Source: an uncultured Macellibacteroides sp. (GTDB lineage Bacteria > Bacteroidota > Bacteroidia > Bacteroidales > Tannerellaceae). From it: 64,000 nt of DNA. The stretch is from positions 3,162,001 through 3,226,000 of the forward strand of contig NZ_OY762974.1 of NCBI RefSeq assembly GCF_963667135.1, written 5' to 3'. The notes beneath the pieces are model-generated. The model had not been told where the DNA came from. It worked only from the letters and a program-made list of their open reading frames with translations, and searched no databases. Below, in pieces: positions 62,712-64,000 of this stretch. The position numbers were made by a program, and so were the translations under genes. Each line of letters begins with the position of its first letter. Position 1 is the first letter of the stretch.

Positions 62712-63740
62712 TTAATCAAACATCAAACTCATATACGGATGTTCCGGAAGTAATAAAAATTGGGCAAGCTGGGCAATATTCATTACCAGGCAAGACGGGG
62801 CTGTAAGAAAATTATCGCTTTTGATACACAGCCCGTTTTCGACACGATATCCCCCATTATTTACCGGAAGCAACGGATCGGTAAGGTTTATATGCAGATT
62901 CTTTTCCGGATATCTGGCAGACCAGGCAGACAATATTTCGTTTGCATCAATAATACGTGCCATGCCTAAGGGAGTCCCTTTGTCCGAAGTTGCCGGAGTA
63001 CGGTAAATTCCTTTTTGTACATTATAATGAACAGCAGCAGTCTGAAGTAAAGCTTTTTTTACCTTTTCGTTTGCATAAATAAATTCTTTAGCCAAAAAGC
63101 TCTCATCTCCCTTATTAACAGTAAAAATTATACCCGCAGGAATATCATCTTCCTCAAAAGCAACCCATATTTTCCCATCAGAAAGCGAATAATCGCAAAC
63201 TATAGTCCGGAAATTATCCAAAGGATGCAGTACACAACTTTTCCTTGTATGCAATTGCTGGTCTAAATACTTTTGGCAAAGCTCTATATCCAGCTTTTCA
63301 AAAGGATGAATTCTTATCGCCAGATAATTGTCTCTGATATCCTTCAATTCATAACTTTCCTGCACGTAATTGAAAACTGTGGCATATCCGCTTTTCTCAT
63401 AGAATCCAAAAAGCCATGGGTCGGCAGGAATAAGAGTTGATAAAGGAATATTTTGCCGGCTCATTTCCTTAAATGAATCGACAAGGAGCTGTTGCATCAG
63501 ACCACGTCCCTGCGCCTCGGGAAGTGTTCCAGCACCCGAAATATACGATGAAGCAATCTCCTTGCCCCAAATGTAAAAAGGATAAGGGAGCATGTACAAA
63601 GCGGAAACGATACGCCCGTCTTCTACAATAACGCGGGTATTTTCTTTCCGTACCACTTCATTGAAATAAAGAGATATGAATGCTTCCGTATCACCGAAAA
63701 GCAATCTCCACATGGCTTTGAGTTGTTGTATGTCGGTCAC
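62712..63740 (-). CDS. GNAT-family N-acetyltransferase (Eis-like)
   Basis: A 342-residue two-domain acetyltransferase. The N-terminal domain has YISGAGTLPEAQGRGLMQQL (acetyl-CoA binding, Q/RxxGxG pattern) and LIPADPWLFGFYEKSGY. The C-terminal half resembles the Eis sterol-carrier-like domain. Five bases separate it from the DUF2156 gene, so the pair is an operon. Substrate unknown. Confidence 0.82.
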   Translation of the reverse strand: MTDIQQLKAMWRLLFGDTEAFISLYFNEVVRKENTRVIVEDGRIVSALYMLPYPFYIWGKEIASSYISGAGTLPEAQGRGLMQQLLVDSFKEMSRQNIPLSTLIPADPWLFGFYEKSGYATVFNYVQESYELKDIRDNYLAIRIHPFEKLDIELCQKYLDQQLHTRKSCVLHPLDNFRTIVCDYSLSDGKIWVAFEEDDIPAGIIFTVNKGDESFLAKEFIYANEKVKKALLQTAAVHYNVQKGIYRTPATSDKGTPLGMARIIDANEILSAWSARYPEKNLHINLTDPLLPVNNGGYRVENGLCIKSDNFLTAPSCLVMNIAQLAQFLLLPEHPYMSLMFD

Positions 63741-63745
63741 TTTAT

Positions 63746-64000
63746 TTAGCTCTGAGGTTTTTTTACAACTACATTCTTTTCAAGTAAAATAACAGGATTA
63801 TACGAAAGCTTTGCCTGTCTTAATCCGGGTAATCCCAAATCTTCTTCCCTGTTCACATACAGGTATTGCTCTGGAATACGCGATGCAAACTCTTGGTTTA
63901 TTATTGTGAAAGCACCCTGAAAGTTAACATCAGCCTTTTCTACATGTACACCAAACGTGTTATGATTAATAGGCGAACCAAATGTGAAAGCCACTATTTC
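63746..64000 (-). CDS. DUF2156 protein, C-terminal part (5' end outside the window)
   Basis: Open to the window edge; the visible 84 codons read EIVAFTFGSPINHNTFGVH, FQGAFTIINQEFASRIPEQY and LYVNREEDLGLPGLRQAKLS. This is the C-terminal end of the DUF2156 (phosphatidylglycerol lysyltransferase-like) family, a cytoplasmic aminoacyl-transferase fold. The start lies beyond base 64000. It forms an operon with the GNAT gene that follows. Confidence 0.85.
   Translation of the reverse strand, partial: EIVAFTFGSPINHNTFGVHVEKADVNFQGAFTIINQEFASRIPEQYLYVNREEDLGLPGLRQAKLSYNPVILLEKNVVVKKPQS

Overview
The window comes from a member of the Bacteroidales, most likely Parabacteroides or a close relative (inference). 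Many intergenic regions carry the Bacteroidetes -7 element TAnnTTTG. The gene content fits as well: a DUF4248/HU pair, a hut operon ending in a fused FtcD, GH92 and GH78 glycosidases, an OmpA-type porin and two AraC regulators of carbohydrate type. No rRNA, tRNA, CRISPR array, integrase or transposase was recognised.

Left flank (1-11.8 kb): a truncated lactaldehyde dehydrogenase gene (aldA) is coupled to lutABC, giving a lactaldehyde-to-pyruvate route. Next come an exported YidD-domain fusion protein, a small secreted protein, an OmpA-family porin, an AraC regulator, a CPBP protease and a sugar acetyltransferase. A divergent qorB-like/HxlR pair follows with a clear palindromic operator, and behind it a 30-codon remnant of a sulfatase C-terminus.

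Accessory island (about 11.8-31.8 kb): this region holds three blocks. (i) A two-gene Septu-type anti-phage module (PtuA ATPase and PtuB HNH). (ii) A replication module of mobile-element type (winged-helix protein, DnaB helicase, CHC2/Toprim primase with a premature stop, DUF4248, HU, iteron-like and operator repeats, and a 440-bp nested inverted-repeat element). (iii) A type I restriction-modification locus whose hsdMS and hsdR genes are separated by a broken PD-(D/E)XK gene and a complete ABC-three-component system (SMEK-domain protein, middle component, DUF2326-like ATPase). An orphan HigA-like HTH gene diverges from hsdM. Two near-identical promoter/hairpin units at 5.9 and 20.9 kb look like copies of a small RNA family.

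Right flank (31.8-64 kb): a HAD phosphatase precedes the histidine-degradation operon ftcD-hutU-hutH-hutI. The 3' end of hutI is duplicated 4956 bp downstream. Between the copies lie two paralogous DUF6259 secreted proteins and the tail of a broken third gene. The downstream hutI copy carries a perfect 45-bp palindrome that was evidently made by a template switch. A mannoside/rhamnoside locus follows (GH92, AraC, mannose-6-phosphate isomerase fusion, ROK kinase, GH92, GH78). The window ends with a formate/nitrite channel, a NUC1 nuclease, an aminopeptidase P, a GH2 beta-galactosidase, a GNAT acetyltransferase and the end of a DUF2156 gene.

The most interesting items are the ABC-3C system nested in the type I RM locus, the hutI partial duplication with its template-switch palindrome, the paired sRNA-like units and the nested inverted-repeat element.
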